Below, one piece after another: positions 25,437-33,796 of a stretch of DNA of 64,000 nt. Location: contig NZ_JYIT01000077.1 of NCBI RefSeq assembly GCF_000956545.1, forward strand, positions 1 through 64,000. The letters run 5' to 3'. The stretch's first letter is position 1, and every line of letters begins with the position of its first letter. Origin of the DNA: Microbacterium azadirachtae (GTDB lineage Bacteria; Actinomycetota; Actinomycetes; Actinomycetales; Microbacteriaceae). The notes under the pieces were generated by a model. That model was not told the DNA's origin. It saw only the letters and a program-made list of their open reading frames with translations, and made no database searches. The position numbers and the translations under genes were made by a program.

Positions 25437-26738
25437 TCAGCGGAGGTCGTAGAGACGCTTGTACTTGCCCTCGCTGCGGGGGAGGGCGCCGGGCTCCTCG
25501 ACCTGCACGTCCACCGAGGTGCCGATCGACGTCTTGATCCGCAGCTTCAGCACTTCGGCGGCCGCGACCGCGCTCGCCGCGTCGATCTCGGGATGCCGTT
25601 CGATGCGCACCTTCAGAGCGTCGAGGTGCCCCTGCCGGGTCAGTTCCAGGACGAAGTGCGGGGTCAGCGTCTCGATCCCGAGTGCGATCTCCTCGATCTG
25701 CGTCGGGAAGAGGTTCACGCCGCGGAGGATGATCATGTCGTCGTCACGCCCCGTGATCTTCTCCATCCGCCGCATCGCGGGATAGGCGGATCCGGGCAGC
25801 AGCCGAGTCAGATCTCGGGTGCGGTAGCGGATCACCGGGAAGGCCTGCTTCGTCAGCGAGGTGAAGACGAGCTCGCCGGGTTCGCCGTCGGGCACCGGCT
25901 CGCCGGTGGCGGGATCGATGATCTCGGGCAGGAAGTGGTCCTCCCAGATGTGCGGGCCGTCCTTCGTGGCGGCCGCCTCCATCGCGACGCCGGGCCCCAT
26001 GACCTCGCTGAGGCCGTAGATGTCGACCGCGTCGATGTTCAGCCGCTGCTCGATCTGATGGCGCATCTCGTTCGTCCAGGGCTCGGCCCCGAGGATGCCC
26101 ACCTTGAGCGACGTGGAGCGCGGATCGATCCCGGCCTCCTCCATCGCGTCCGCGATCGTGAGCAGATACGTCGGCGTGCACATGATCGCGTCGGGTTCGA
26201 AGTCGTGGATGAGCTGCACCTGTTTGGCGGTCTGACCGCCCGACATCGGGATCACCGTCGCGCCGAGGCGCTCGATTCCCGCGTGCGCGCCCAGGCCGCC
26301 GGTGAACAGGCCGTAACCGTAGGCGTTGTGCACCTTCCAGCCAGGCTGCACGCCGGCCGCGCTCAGCGACCGCGCGATCAGGTCGGCCCAGTTGTCCAGG
26401 TCGGCCTGCGTGTAGCCGACCACGGTCGGGCGCCCCGTCGTGCCCGAGGAGGCATGGATCCGCCGCACGTCGGACATCGGCACGGCGAACATGCCGAACG
26501 GGTAGTACTCGCGCAGATCGCTCTTGGTGGTGAACGGGAGCCGCGCGAGGTCGGCGAGCGAGCGGACGTCGTCGGGATGCACGCCGACGCGCTCGAACGC
26601 GAGCCGGTAGAACGGCACGTTCTCGTAGGCGTGGCGCACCGACCACTGCAGCCGCTCGAGCTGCAGGGCGCGCAGCCGCTCGGGGTCCAGGTGCACGGCC
26701 TCGGCGTTCGACGTCGGCTCCGCCGCGATGTCGGTCAT
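25437..26738 (-). CDS. paaK: Phenylacetate-CoA ligase
   Basis: 433 aa, an ANL-superfamily ligase of the PaaK type. The phosphate loop is ASSGTTGRPTVVGYT (near residue 95), followed by NAYGYGLFTGGLG, YGLSEVMGPG and the C-terminal lid beginning ITGRDDDMIILRGVNLFP. It converts phenylacetate, ATP and CoA to phenylacetyl-CoA, the true pathway substrate and the expected PaaR ligand. The ATG at 26738 overlaps the paaI stop by four bases, so paaI-paaK form a two-gene minus-strand operon facing away from paaA. It is convergent with paaZ (41-base gap). Confidence 0.95.
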   Translation of the reverse strand: MTDIAAEPTSNAEAVHLDPERLRALQLERLQWSVRHAYENVPFYRLAFERVGVHPDDVRSLADLARLPFTTKSDLREYYPFGMFAVPMSDVRRIHASSGTTGRPTVVGYTQADLDNWADLIARSLSAAGVQPGWKVHNAYGYGLFTGGLGAHAGIERLGATVIPMSGGQTAKQVQLIHDFEPDAIMCTPTYLLTIADAMEEAGIDPRSTSLKVGILGAEPWTNEMRHQIEQRLNIDAVDIYGLSEVMGPGVAMEAAATKDGPHIWEDHFLPEIIDPATGEPVPDGEPGELVFTSLTKQAFPVIRYRTRDLTRLLPGSAYPAMRRMEKITGRDDDMIILRGVNLFPTQIEEIALGIETLTPHFVLELTRQGHLDALKVRIERHPEIDAASAVAAAEVLKLRIKTSIGTSVDVQVEEPGALPRSEGKYKRLYDLR

Positions 26739-27157
26739 GCGCTCTCCTCCGGGAAGGGACGGTTGGTGGTGATCGAGCGGCCGCGGAACTCGGCGACCAC
26801 GTCGCCGGTCTCGTCGGTCACGGTGATGTCGTAGAGCCCGGTGCGGCCGTTGCGCGCACGGCGGGCGCCCGTGGCGGTCAGCTCCTGGCCGGCGTGCGTG
26901 GACTTGAGGAACGTGATGTCGGCGCCGGCCGCGACCGTCACCTGCTCGTCCTCGTTGCAGACGATCGCGAACGCGGTGTCGGCGAGCGCGAACACGAGCC
27001 CGCCGTGCGTGATGTCGAAGCCGTTCAGCATGTCGTCGCGCACGACCATCGAGACGACGGCGCGACCGGGCTCGTCCACGACGACGCGCATGCCGAGCGC
27101 GTGGGATGCGCGATCGCGCCGCATCATCGGGCGCAGCTGCGCGACAGGCTCGGTCAT
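26735..27157 (-). CDS. paaI: Hotdog-fold acyl-CoA thioesterase PaaI
   Basis: 140 aa. The hotdog signature GFDITHGGLVFALADTAFA (near residues 46-64) contains the Asn/Asp-His-Gly-Gly pattern of PaaI thioesterases. It hydrolyses phenylacetyl-CoA or stalled ring-opened CoA esters, returning CoA. GAAGGAGAG precedes the ATG at 27157. It is first in paaI-paaK and divergent from paaA; the 163-base gap between them contains the second PaaR-type site. Confidence 0.9.
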   Translation of the reverse strand: MTEPVAQLRPMMRRDRASHALGMRVVVDEPGRAVVSMVVRDDMLNGFDITHGGLVFALADTAFAIVCNEDEQVTVAAGADITFLKSTHAGQELTATGARRARNGRTGLYDITVTDETGDVVAEFRGRSITTNRPFPEESA

Positions 27158-27245
27158 CGGCTCTCCTTCGAACGATGCGTGCGGATCCGGACGGGCGGGA
27201 TCCGGTTCGAGAAGGGCTGTTCTTCTGCGAACGATACGAGTGTGC

Positions 27246-27251
27246 CATAAT
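27246..27251 (+). promoter_or_regulatory. Candidate -10 box of the paaA operon
   Basis: CATAAT lies directly against the operator at 27252, so a repressor there would cover the transcription start. No good -35 was found 16-19 bases upstream. Confidence 0.35.
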
Positions 27252-27269
27252 TACTGTACGAACGGTAGG
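27252..27269. promoter_or_regulatory. PaaR-type operator upstream of paaA
   Basis: TACTGTACGAACGGTAGG, identical at 15 of 18 positions to the site before paaJ (20413-20430). It lies in the divergent paaI/paaA region. Confidence 0.65.
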
Positions 27270-27320
27270 TAATTCACGATGCGTGGATGACCGCAGACGG
27301 ATGAGCACAGGGAGTCGACG

Positions 27321-28289
27321 ATGACTGTTCCACCGGTGACGACGGCCGAGGACCTCGGCGCACAGGCGCTGTTCGACGAGCTCGTGGCGAACGAGCAGCG
27401 GATCGAGCCGCGCGACTGGATGCCCGAGGCGTACCGCAGGACCCTGATCCGCCAGATCTCCCAGCATGCGCACTCCGAGATCATCGGCATGCAGCCCGAG
27501 GGCAACTGGATCACGCGCGCCCCGAGCCTCAAGCGCAAGGCGATCCTCATGGCGAAGGTGCAGGACGAGGCCGGGCACGGGCTCTACCTCTACTCCGCCG
27601 CCCAGACCCTCGGGATCACGCGCGACGAGATGATGCAGCAGCTGATCGACGGCAAGGCGAAGTACTCCTCGATCTTCAACTATCCGACCCCGACCTGGGC
27701 GGACATGGGCGCGATCGGCTGGCTGGTCGACGGCGCCGCGATCTGCAACCAGGTGCCGCTGTGCCGGGCCTCGTACGGACCGTACGGACGCGCCATGGTG
27801 CGGATCTGCAAGGAGGAGTCGTTCCACCAGCGGCAGGGGTTCGAGATCCTGCTCACCCTCATGCAGGGATCCGAGGAGCAGCGGGCGATGGCGCAGGACG
27901 CGGTGAACCGCTGGTACTGGCCCGCGCTGGCGATGTTCGGTCCGCCGGACGACCAGTCGCCGAACTCGGCGCAGTCGATGCAGTGGAAGATCAAGCGCTT
28001 CTCGAACGACGATCTGCGCCAGCGCTTCGTCGGCATGCTCGTGCCGCAGGCGGAGATCCTCGGCGTGACGCTGCCGGATCCCGAGCTCCGCTACGACGCG
28101 GAGACCGGGCGGTACGCGATGGGCGAGATCGACTGGGACGAGTTCTTCGAGGTGGTGCGCGGCAACGGCCCGTGCAACGCCGAGCGGCTGCAGCGCCGCC
28201 GCGACGCGCACGAAGAGGGCGCCTGGGTGCGCGAGGCCGCGGCGGAGTACGCCCGCAAGCAGGCCCTGCGGCAGGAGGTGGCGGCATGA
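27321..28289 (+). CDS. paaA: Phenylacetyl-CoA epoxidase catalytic subunit
   Basis: 322 aa ferritin-like di-iron protein. It includes [22 protein letters not shown] and [16 protein letters not shown], the latter an E-x-x-H pair, and the second pair around [14 protein letters not shown], which together hold the di-iron centre. Supported by PaaC, it inserts one oxygen atom into the aromatic ring to give 1,2-epoxyphenylacetyl-CoA. It leads the plus-strand operon paaABCDE-paaG under the shared operator. GGGAG precedes the ATG. Confidence 0.96.
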   Translation: MTVPPVTTAEDLGAQALFDELVANEQRIEPRDWMPEAYRRTLIRQISQHAHSEIIGMQPEGNWITRAPSLKRKAILMAKVQDEAGHGLYLYSAAQTLGITRDEMMQQLIDGKAKYSSIFNYPTPTWADMGAIGWLVDGAAICNQVPLCRASYGPYGRAMVRICKEESFHQRQGFEILLTLMQGSEEQRAMAQDAVNRWYWPALAMFGPPDDQSPNSAQSMQWKIKRFSNDDLRQRFVGMLVPQAEILGVTLPDPELRYDAETGRYAMGEIDWDEFFEVVRGNGPCNAERLQRRRDAHEEGAWVREAAAEYARKQALRQEVAA

Positions 28290-28591
28290 CGACCCCCGGC
28301 GCATCCCCGGAGGAGACCTGGCCCCTCTACGAGGTGTTCGTGCGCGCGAACCGCGGGCTCAGCCACGTGCATGTCGGATCCCTGCACGCCCCCGACGCCG
28401 ACATGGCGCTGCGCAACGCGCGCGACCTGTACACCCGGCGCAACGAGGGCACGTCGGTCTGGGTCGTTCCTGCCGACGCGATCACCACGAGCGACCCGGA
28501 CGACAAGGGCGCGTTCTTCGAGAGCCCCGCCGGCAAGAACTACCGCCACGCCGTGTACTACACGGCATCCGAGGGGGTGCCGCACCTGTGA
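28286..28591 (+). CDS. paaB: Phenylacetyl-CoA epoxidase subunit B
   Basis: 101 aa. [31 protein letters not shown] is not quoted in full here, but its parts [17 protein letters not shown] and the later [12 protein letters not shown] are the PaaB family signature. The protein has no cofactor; it bridges PaaAC heterodimers in the multisubunit mono-oxygenase. It overlaps paaA by four bases and paaC by four bases. Confidence 0.94.
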   Translation: MTTPGASPEETWPLYEVFVRANRGLSHVHVGSLHAPDADMALRNARDLYTRRNEGTSVWVVPADAITTSDPDDKGAFFESPAGKNYRHAVYYTASEGVPHL

Positions 28592-29493
28592 GCGCCGAAT
28601 CCCGGGACACGACGCAGGAGATCCTGCCGCCGGAACCGTCCCCAGCGGCCGATGCGACCGGATCTCCTGCGTCATGGTCTGACCCGCACGGTGACGTCAC
28701 GGTCGACGAGCTCTCGCTCAGCGCCGAGCTCGCCGGGTCGGGGGAGCGCGCGGCCTCGGCCGACATCGCAGAGTACGCGCTGTGGCTCGGCGACGACGCC
28801 CTGATCCTGTCGCAGCAGCTCGGCGCGTGGATCACGTACGCGCCCGAGCTGGAGGAGGACGTGGCGCTGGGCAACATCGCCCTGGACCTGCTCGGGCACG
28901 CCCGCTCGTTCCTGCGCTACGCCGGGTCCTGGGACGGGCGCAGTGAGGACGACCTCGCCTACTTCCGCGACGAGCCGGACTTCCGCAGCTGCTGGCTCGT
29001 GGAGCAGCCCAACGGCGACTTCGCGCAGACGATCGCCCGGCAGCTCCTCGCGAGCACCTACCTGCTCGAGCTGTACTCCGCCCTGCGCGCCAGCACGGAT
29101 CCGACGTTCGCCGCGATCGCCGAGAAGGCGGTCAAGGAGGTCGACTACCACCGCGACCACGCCGTGCAGTGGACGCTGCGCCTGGCCGGGGGCACCGAAG
29201 AGTCGCGACGCCGGATCGTCCGCGCGTTCGCCGACGTGTGGCCCTACGCCGCCGAGCTCTTCCGCGACGAGCCGCTCATCGACCGCCTGGACGGCGCGGC
29301 GGTGCGGCCCTCGTCCCTGCGGCCGGGCTTCGATGCGGTCATCGCGGCCGTGTTCGCCGAGGCGGAGCTCGAGATCCCCTCGGGATCGGTCTCGGCGGGC
29401 GGGGGGCGTCACGGATCCCACGCCAGCGGGCTCGGGCACCTGCTGTCCGAGATGCAGGTGCTCGCCCGCCGCCACCCGGGGGCGACGTGGTGA
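28588..29493 (+). CDS. paaC: Phenylacetyl-CoA epoxidase structural subunit C
   Basis: 301 aa, ferritin-like partner of PaaA. The core starts near residue 60 with EYALWLGDDALILSQQLGAW and continues through DLLGHARSFLRYAG, LLASTYLLELYSAL and KEVDYHRDHAVQW. E. coli PaaC is about 250 aa. The excess lies at the N-terminus, where ~30 residues (TTQEILPPEPSPAADATG region) are encoded by a 63-base inverted repeat inserted in frame. The extension is low in complexity and probably disordered. The GTG start overlaps the paaB stop. A later start downstream of the repeat cannot be excluded. Confidence 0.93.
   Translation: MSAESRDTTQEILPPEPSPAADATGSPASWSDPHGDVTVDELSLSAELAGSGERAASADIAEYALWLGDDALILSQQLGAWITYAPELEEDVALGNIALDLLGHARSFLRYAGSWDGRSEDDLAYFRDEPDFRSCWLVEQPNGDFAQTIARQLLASTYLLELYSALRASTDPTFAAIAEKAVKEVDYHRDHAVQWTLRLAGGTEESRRRIVRAFADVWPYAAELFRDEPLIDRLDGAAVRPSSLRPGFDAVIAAVFAEAELEIPSGSVSAGGGRHGSHASGLGHLLSEMQVLARRHPGATW
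28611..28673. repeat. Inverted repeat inside the 5' end of paaC
   Basis: Perfect 14-bp arms GACGCAGGAGATCC and the complement, separated by 35 bases, total 63 bases. It is wholly coding and keeps the paaC frame. Size is close to the ~65-bp intergenic palindromes elsewhere in the window, though the arms differ. As RNA it would form a stable hairpin just after the paaC start. Confidence 0.75.
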
Positions 29494-29978
29494 CCGGGCT
29501 GCGCGAGCGCGCCTGGGAGGCCGCCGCCGCGGTGAAGGATCCGGAGGTGCCGGTGCTGACCATCGAGGACCTCGGGGTGCTGCGCGACGTCACCGTCGAG
29601 GGCGACCGGATCCGGGTCGACATCACGCCGACCTACAGCGGATGCCCGGCCATGGACGCGATCCGCGACGATGTCGAGCTGGCCCTCACCCACGCCGGCT
29701 TCGGCGACGTCGAGGTGCGCCTCGTGCTCTCGCCGGCCTGGACCACGGACTGGATGAGCGACGAGGGCAAGCGCAAGCTCACCGAATACGGCATCGCGCC
29801 GCCCACCGGGGGCGCCGCCCACCGGCAGGGCCCGGTGCGCATCGCGCTCGGCGTGCGCTGCCCGCGCTGCGGCTCGCTGGACACCCGCGAGATCTCCCGC
29901 TTCGGCTCCACGTCGTGCAAGGCGCTCTACGAGTGCCGCGCCTGCCTCGAGCCCTTCGACCGCTTCAAGGCGATCTGA
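29490..29978 (+). CDS. paaD: Phenylacetate epoxidase maturation protein PaaD
   Basis: 162 aa. Residues 1-~100 form a MIP18/DUF59 domain (KDPEVPVLTIEDLGVLRDV, TPTYSGCPAM with the conserved Cys). The C-terminus carries a zinc-ribbon-like pair CPRCG and CRAC. PaaD is needed for assembly of the iron-sulfur or di-iron centres of the epoxidase complex. It starts at GTG 29490, overlapping the paaC stop, and its TGA overlaps the paaE ATG. Confidence 0.92.
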   Translation: MTGLRERAWEAAAAVKDPEVPVLTIEDLGVLRDVTVEGDRIRVDITPTYSGCPAMDAIRDDVELALTHAGFGDVEVRLVLSPAWTTDWMSDEGKRKLTEYGIAPPTGGAAHRQGPVRIALGVRCPRCGSLDTREISRFGSTSCKALYECRACLEPFDRFKAI

Positions 29979-31201
29979 TGGCGCTCTGGCATCCGGCCGC
30001 CCCCGCCTCGCCGGTCCGCGCCGCGGAGGCCGACGCCGAGCGCATCGCGGGCGCCCTGCTCCGCAGCGTCGTCGGAGGAGCCTCGGGCGGCGGCTCCCCG
30101 GCGACGTCGCCGCGGCGGCGCGCGCGCTTCCACACGCTCACCGTGCAGGAGGTGCGCCCGCTCACCGCCGACGCGATCGAGGTCACCTTCGCGGTTCCGG
30201 AGGAGCTCGCGGGGGAGTTCGGCTACCTCGCCGGGCAGCACGTCGCCCTGCGCGCCGAGCTCGACGGGCACGAGGTGCGGCGCTCCTACTCGCTGTGCCG
30301 CCCGCCCGCGCGCGGGTCGGTCAGCGTCGCGATCAAGCGCGACCACGGCGGACGCTTCTCGACCTGGGCGCAGAGCGAGCTGCACGAGGGCGACCGGATC
30401 GACGTGATGAGCCCGCAGGGCACGTTCACCTCGGCGCTGGACGCCCTGGACGAGGCGCATGTCGTCGGCATCGCGGCCGGATCCGGGATCACGCCGCTCA
30501 TGGCGCTCGCGGCGACCGTGCTGGCGCGGTCGGAGAGCAGCAGGTTCACCCTCGTCTACACGAACCGCCGCGCGACCGACGTCATGTTCCTGGACGATCT
30601 CGCCGATCTCAAGGACCGCTATCCCACGCGCTTCGCGGTGCACCATGTGCTCACCCGCGAGCAGCGCTCCGCACCCCTGCTGTCGGGGCGGATCGACGAA
30701 GCGCGCCTGCGCGGCATCCTGGATGCGCTTGTGCTCCCCGCGACGGTGGACGAGTGGTTCCTGTGCGGGCCGTTCGACCTGGTGCAGCTGTGCCGCGACA
30801 CCCTCGCCGACATCGGCGTGGAGCCCGCGCACGTGCGCTACGAGCTGTTCACGACGGGGGAGCCCGGGCAGGAGCGGCCCGAGGCCGGTCGTCCCGTCGA
30901 GGTGCGCGAGGACGAGCCGGTGCGCACGATCGAGTTCACGCTCGACGGCCAGTCGGGCTCGGTGGACACTCCGGTGTCCGCGAACGAGTCCATCCTGAAC
31001 GCGGCGCTGCGCGTGCGGCCGGACGTGCCCTTCGCCTGCGCGGGCGGCGTGTGCGGCACCTGTCGTGCGCGCCTCGTCGACGGCTCCGTCACGATGACCG
31101 AGAACTACGCGCTGGAGCAGGAAGAGCTCGACCGCGGCTACGTGCTCACCTGCCAGTCCCACCCCACGACGGACCGCGTCGTCGTCGACTACGACGTCTG
31201 A
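29978..31201 (+). CDS. paaE: Phenylacetyl-CoA epoxidase reductase subunit
   Basis: 407 aa. Residues 1-45 are an Ala/Ser-rich extension absent from E. coli PaaE. Then come an FAD-binding barrel (RRSYSLCRPP), an NAD(P)-binding domain (GIAAGSGITPLMALA, FLCGPFDLVQ) and a C-terminal plant-type ferredoxin domain with CAGGVCGTCRARL and a final Cys in LTCQSHP, the four ligands of a [2Fe-2S] cluster. It passes electrons from NADPH to the PaaAC di-iron centre. Starts within the paaD stop codon. Confidence 0.95.
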   Translation: MALWHPAAPASPVRAAEADAERIAGALLRSVVGGASGGGSPATSPRRRARFHTLTVQEVRPLTADAIEVTFAVPEELAGEFGYLAGQHVALRAELDGHEVRRSYSLCRPPARGSVSVAIKRDHGGRFSTWAQSELHEGDRIDVMSPQGTFTSALDALDEAHVVGIAAGSGITPLMALAATVLARSESSRFTLVYTNRRATDVMFLDDLADLKDRYPTRFAVHHVLTREQRSAPLLSGRIDEARLRGILDALVLPATVDEWFLCGPFDLVQLCRDTLADIGVEPAHVRYELFTTGEPGQERPEAGRPVEVREDEPVRTIEFTLDGQSGSVDTPVSANESILNAALRVRPDVPFACAGGVCGTCRARLVDGSVTMTENYALEQEELDRGYVLTCQSHPTTDRVVVDYDV

Positions 31202-31226
31202 GCCGCCGAACCGAACGGAGCAGCCC

Positions 31227-32012
31227 GTGATCGACCTCGACATCGTCCGCACGCCGTCCGGCGCCGGCATCGCGCACGTCGTGCTGGACAACCCCTCGAA
31301 GCTCAACGCACTGGACGAGCAGGCCGTCCGCGACCTCGGCGACGCCTACGCCGAGGCGGAGCGCGCCGGGGTGCGCGCGCTCGTGCTGCGCGGCGAGGGC
31401 CGGGCGTTCTGCGCCGGACGCGACATCTCGGGCGTGGATCCGCGCGACGACGACGTGATGGGCTACCTCGACGGCCTGGTGACGCCCGTGCTGCAGCGGA
31501 TGGCGGCGTTCCCCGCGCCCACGTTCGCCGCCGCGCAGGGCGCGTGCCTCGGTGTCGGCCTCGGGCTGCTCATCGCCACCGACGTGGTGTACGTCGCCGA
31601 CTCCGCGAAGATCGGATCCCCGTTCGCCGCGCTCGGCGCGACGCTGGACTCGGGCGGGCACGCCCTGTTCGTGGAGCGGCTCGGCGCGCACCGCACCCTC
31701 GATCTGATCTACAGCGGGCGCCTGATGACCGGCACCGAGGCCGTCGCCGCGGGACTGTTCTCGCAGGCCCTGCCGGCGGAGGACGTGCTCGCCGCGACGC
31801 TCGCCGCCGCCGCGCACGCCGCCGACGGCGCCACGGCGGCCTTCGTCGCGAGCAAGCGTCTCGTCGCGGCCCTGCGGGACCAGCGCCTGGGCCTCTGGGA
31901 GTCGATGAGCCAGGAGAACGCGGCACAGGCCGCCCTCTGCGACACCGAGGACTACCGCGAGGGCTTCGCCGCCTTCCAGGAGAAGCGCTCGCCGCGGTTC
32001 GCCGGGCGCTGA
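31227..32012 (+). CDS. paaG: 1,2-epoxyphenylacetyl-CoA isomerase
   Basis: 261 aa crotonase-fold protein. FCAGRDISGVDP and CLGVGLGLLIATDVVY form the oxyanion hole. At the position of the hydratase Glu it has GATLDSGG, the Asp of PaaG isomerases, so it should convert the epoxide to the seven-membered oxepin-CoA, the substrate of PaaZ. The GTG start has GGAGC upstream; it follows paaE by 25 bases and probably shares its transcript. It completes the set of enzymes from phenylacetate to acetyl-CoA and succinyl-CoA. Confidence 0.87.
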   Translation: MIDLDIVRTPSGAGIAHVVLDNPSKLNALDEQAVRDLGDAYAEAERAGVRALVLRGEGRAFCAGRDISGVDPRDDDVMGYLDGLVTPVLQRMAAFPAPTFAAAQGACLGVGLGLLIATDVVYVADSAKIGSPFAALGATLDSGGHALFVERLGAHRTLDLIYSGRLMTGTEAVAAGLFSQALPAEDVLAATLAAAAHAADGATAAFVASKRLVAALRDQRLGLWESMSQENAAQAALCDTEDYREGFAAFQEKRSPRFAGR

Positions 32013-32035
32013 GCCGGCCCGGACTACGCTGGACG

Positions 32036-32878
32036 ATGCTGCCCGGCCCCGGACGGCGGACGGGAGCGGATGTGGGAGACGGCGTCGTGGAGCGCATGCG
32101 AGGACCGCGGGCCGTCGCCTCCTTCATCGGGATCGGCCTCGCCGCGGGACTCCTCTCGGGTCTGTTCGGCGTGGGCGGCGGCACCGTGATCGTGCCGCTG
32201 CTGGTGCTCCTGCTGGGATTCGACCAGCGCCTCGGCGCCGGCACCTCGCTCGCGGCGATCGTGCCCACCGCCGCGGTCGGCGTGATCTCCTACGCCGTGC
32301 ACGACGCGGTGGCCTGGATCCCCGCGATCATCCTCGCGGCCGGATCCGTCGTCGGGGCGCAGATCGGCACCCGGCTGCTGCCCCGGATCTCGCAGACCGC
32401 GCTGCGCTGGGGATTCGTCGGCTTCCTCGCGGTCGTGGTGGTGAGCCTCTTCCTCGTCATCCCGTCGCGCGGCGCCGTGCTGGAGCTGACCTGGGTGAGC
32501 GGCCCGCTGCTGCTCGTCCTCGGACTGTTCACGGGCGTGCTCGCGGGCCTCATCGGCGTCGGCGGCGGCATCGTGGTCGTCCCCGCACTCATGCTCGCGT
32601 TCGGCACGAGCGATCTCGTCGCGAAGGGGACGTCCTTGCTCATGATGATCCCCACGGCGATCTCGGGCACGATCGGCAACCTGCGCCATCACAACGTCGA
32701 CCTGCTCGCGGCGGCCCTCGTGGGCGTGGCCGCGTGCACCACGACCGCGCTCGGCGCCTGGCTCGCCACCCTCATCGACCCGTTCTGGGGCAACGTGCTG
32801 TTCGCGGTCTACCTCGTCTTCATCGCCGTGCAGATGGCGCTCAAGGCGATCCGGGGTCGCCGGACCCGCACCGCCTGA
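32036..32878 (+). CDS. TauE/SafE-family membrane permease
   Basis: 280 aa with eight predicted helices in two repeats, each opening with the family glycine motif: GLLSGLFGVGGGTVIVPLL and GVLAGLIGVGGGIVVVPAL. The family exports sulfite, sulfonates or organic acids; the substrate here is unknown. Position right after the paa operon allows a role in moving an aromatic acid, but that is a guess. A TACGCT box six bases before the ATG at 32036 suggests a leaderless start; GTG at 32087 with GGGAGA upstream is the main alternative. Confidence 0.85.
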   Translation: MLPGPGRRTGADVGDGVVERMRGPRAVASFIGIGLAAGLLSGLFGVGGGTVIVPLLVLLLGFDQRLGAGTSLAAIVPTAAVGVISYAVHDAVAWIPAIILAAGSVVGAQIGTRLLPRISQTALRWGFVGFLAVVVVSLFLVIPSRGAVLELTWVSGPLLLVLGLFTGVLAGLIGVGGGIVVVPALMLAFGTSDLVAKGTSLLMMIPTAISGTIGNLRHHNVDLLAAALVGVAACTTTALGAWLATLIDPFWGNVLFAVYLVFIAVQMALKAIRGRRTRTA

Positions 32879-32923
32879 GCGCCTGCTCGGCGGCGCCGGG
32901 ATCCCGGTCGATAGGATCGAGGG

Positions 32924-33397
32924 GTGCCCGTGAATCCTGAACTGGTCGGCCGGGAGTTCCCGCCGACGGCCCCCTACCTCGTCGGCCGCGAGAAGGTGCG
33001 CGAGTTCGCGCGCGCCGTGTTCGCCGACGCCCCCCAGCACACCGACGTGGCGGCCGCCCAGGCGCTCGGGTTCTCCGACGTCGTCGCCCCGCCCACGTTC
33101 GCGATGGTCGTCCAGGACCTCACCCTGCAGCAGCTGCTCGGGCTGGAGGACTCCGGGATCGTGCTGTCGCGCACCATCCATGCCGAGCAGCGCTTCGCCT
33201 ACACGCGTCCGATCGTCGCCGGCGACGAGCTGACCGCGCAGCTGACCGTCACCGGGATCCGGGCCATGGGCCCTGCAGCCATGATCACGAGCGACGCCGA
33301 GATCCGTGACGCGTCCGGCGCGCACGTGGTCACCGCGACGAGCGTCCTGCTCGTGAGCGACGCGCCCGCCGAAGACGCAGAGGAGGCCGGCGCGTGA
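32924..33397 (+). CDS. HadA-like MaoC-domain (R)-hydroxyacyl dehydratase subunit
   Basis: 157 aa, hotdog fold: VGREFPPTAPYLVGREKVREFA at the N-terminus in two parts and VAPPTFAMVVQDL in the middle. This is the FAS1_DH/UPF0336 type that lacks the catalytic Asp-His of the partner subunit and binds the acyl chain, as HadA does in mycobacterial FAS-II. Microbacteriaceae lack mycolic acids, so the true substrate is uncertain. The GTG at 32924 is seven bases from a TAGGAT box, a leaderless pattern. It overlaps the next gene by four bases. Confidence 0.8.
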   Translation: MPVNPELVGREFPPTAPYLVGREKVREFARAVFADAPQHTDVAAAQALGFSDVVAPPTFAMVVQDLTLQQLLGLEDSGIVLSRTIHAEQRFAYTRPIVAGDELTAQLTVTGIRAMGPAAMITSDAEIRDASGAHVVTATSVLLVSDAPAEDAEEAGA

Positions 33398-33795
33398 ACG
33401 TCGGAGACATCATCGCCGAGCGCACCGTGCATCTCACGCGCGAGTCGCTCGTGCGCTACGCCGGGGCATCCGGCGACTTCAACCCGATCCACTACCGCGA
33501 CGACGTCGCCGCCGAGGTCGGCCTGCCGGGCGTTCTCGCCCACGGGATGCTGACGATGGGGGTGGCCTCGTCGGTCGCGATCGCGGCGCTTCCCGGCACC
33601 GCGCGCGTGCTCGACTACGGCGTGCGCTTCGCCCGTCCGGTGGTCGTCGACCCGCAGGCGGGCGCCGACGTCGCGATCACGGCCAAGGTCGGAGCCGTCG
33701 ACGAGACCGCGGTGCGCATCGACCTCGTCGTCACGCACGCCGACACCACCGTGCTCGTGAAGGCCCAGCTCCGCATCGCGGCGGACTCGCTCTGA
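33394..33795 (+). CDS. HadB-like MaoC dehydratase catalytic subunit
   Basis: 133 aa hotdog protein with the hydratase-2 motif YAGASGDFNPIHYRDDVA (catalytic Asp and His five residues apart) and LPGVLAHGMLTMG. It should form a heterodimer with the HadA-like protein encoded just upstream (overlap ATGA) and dehydrate 3-hydroxyacyl thioesters. hadAB next to murB and near tRNA-Trp/secE is a conserved actinobacterial arrangement. Confidence 0.85.
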   Translation: MNVGDIIAERTVHLTRESLVRYAGASGDFNPIHYRDDVAAEVGLPGVLAHGMLTMGVASSVAIAALPGTARVLDYGVRFARPVVVDPQAGADVAITAKVGAVDETAVRIDLVVTHADTTVLVKAQLRIAADSL

Positions 33796-33796
33796 C

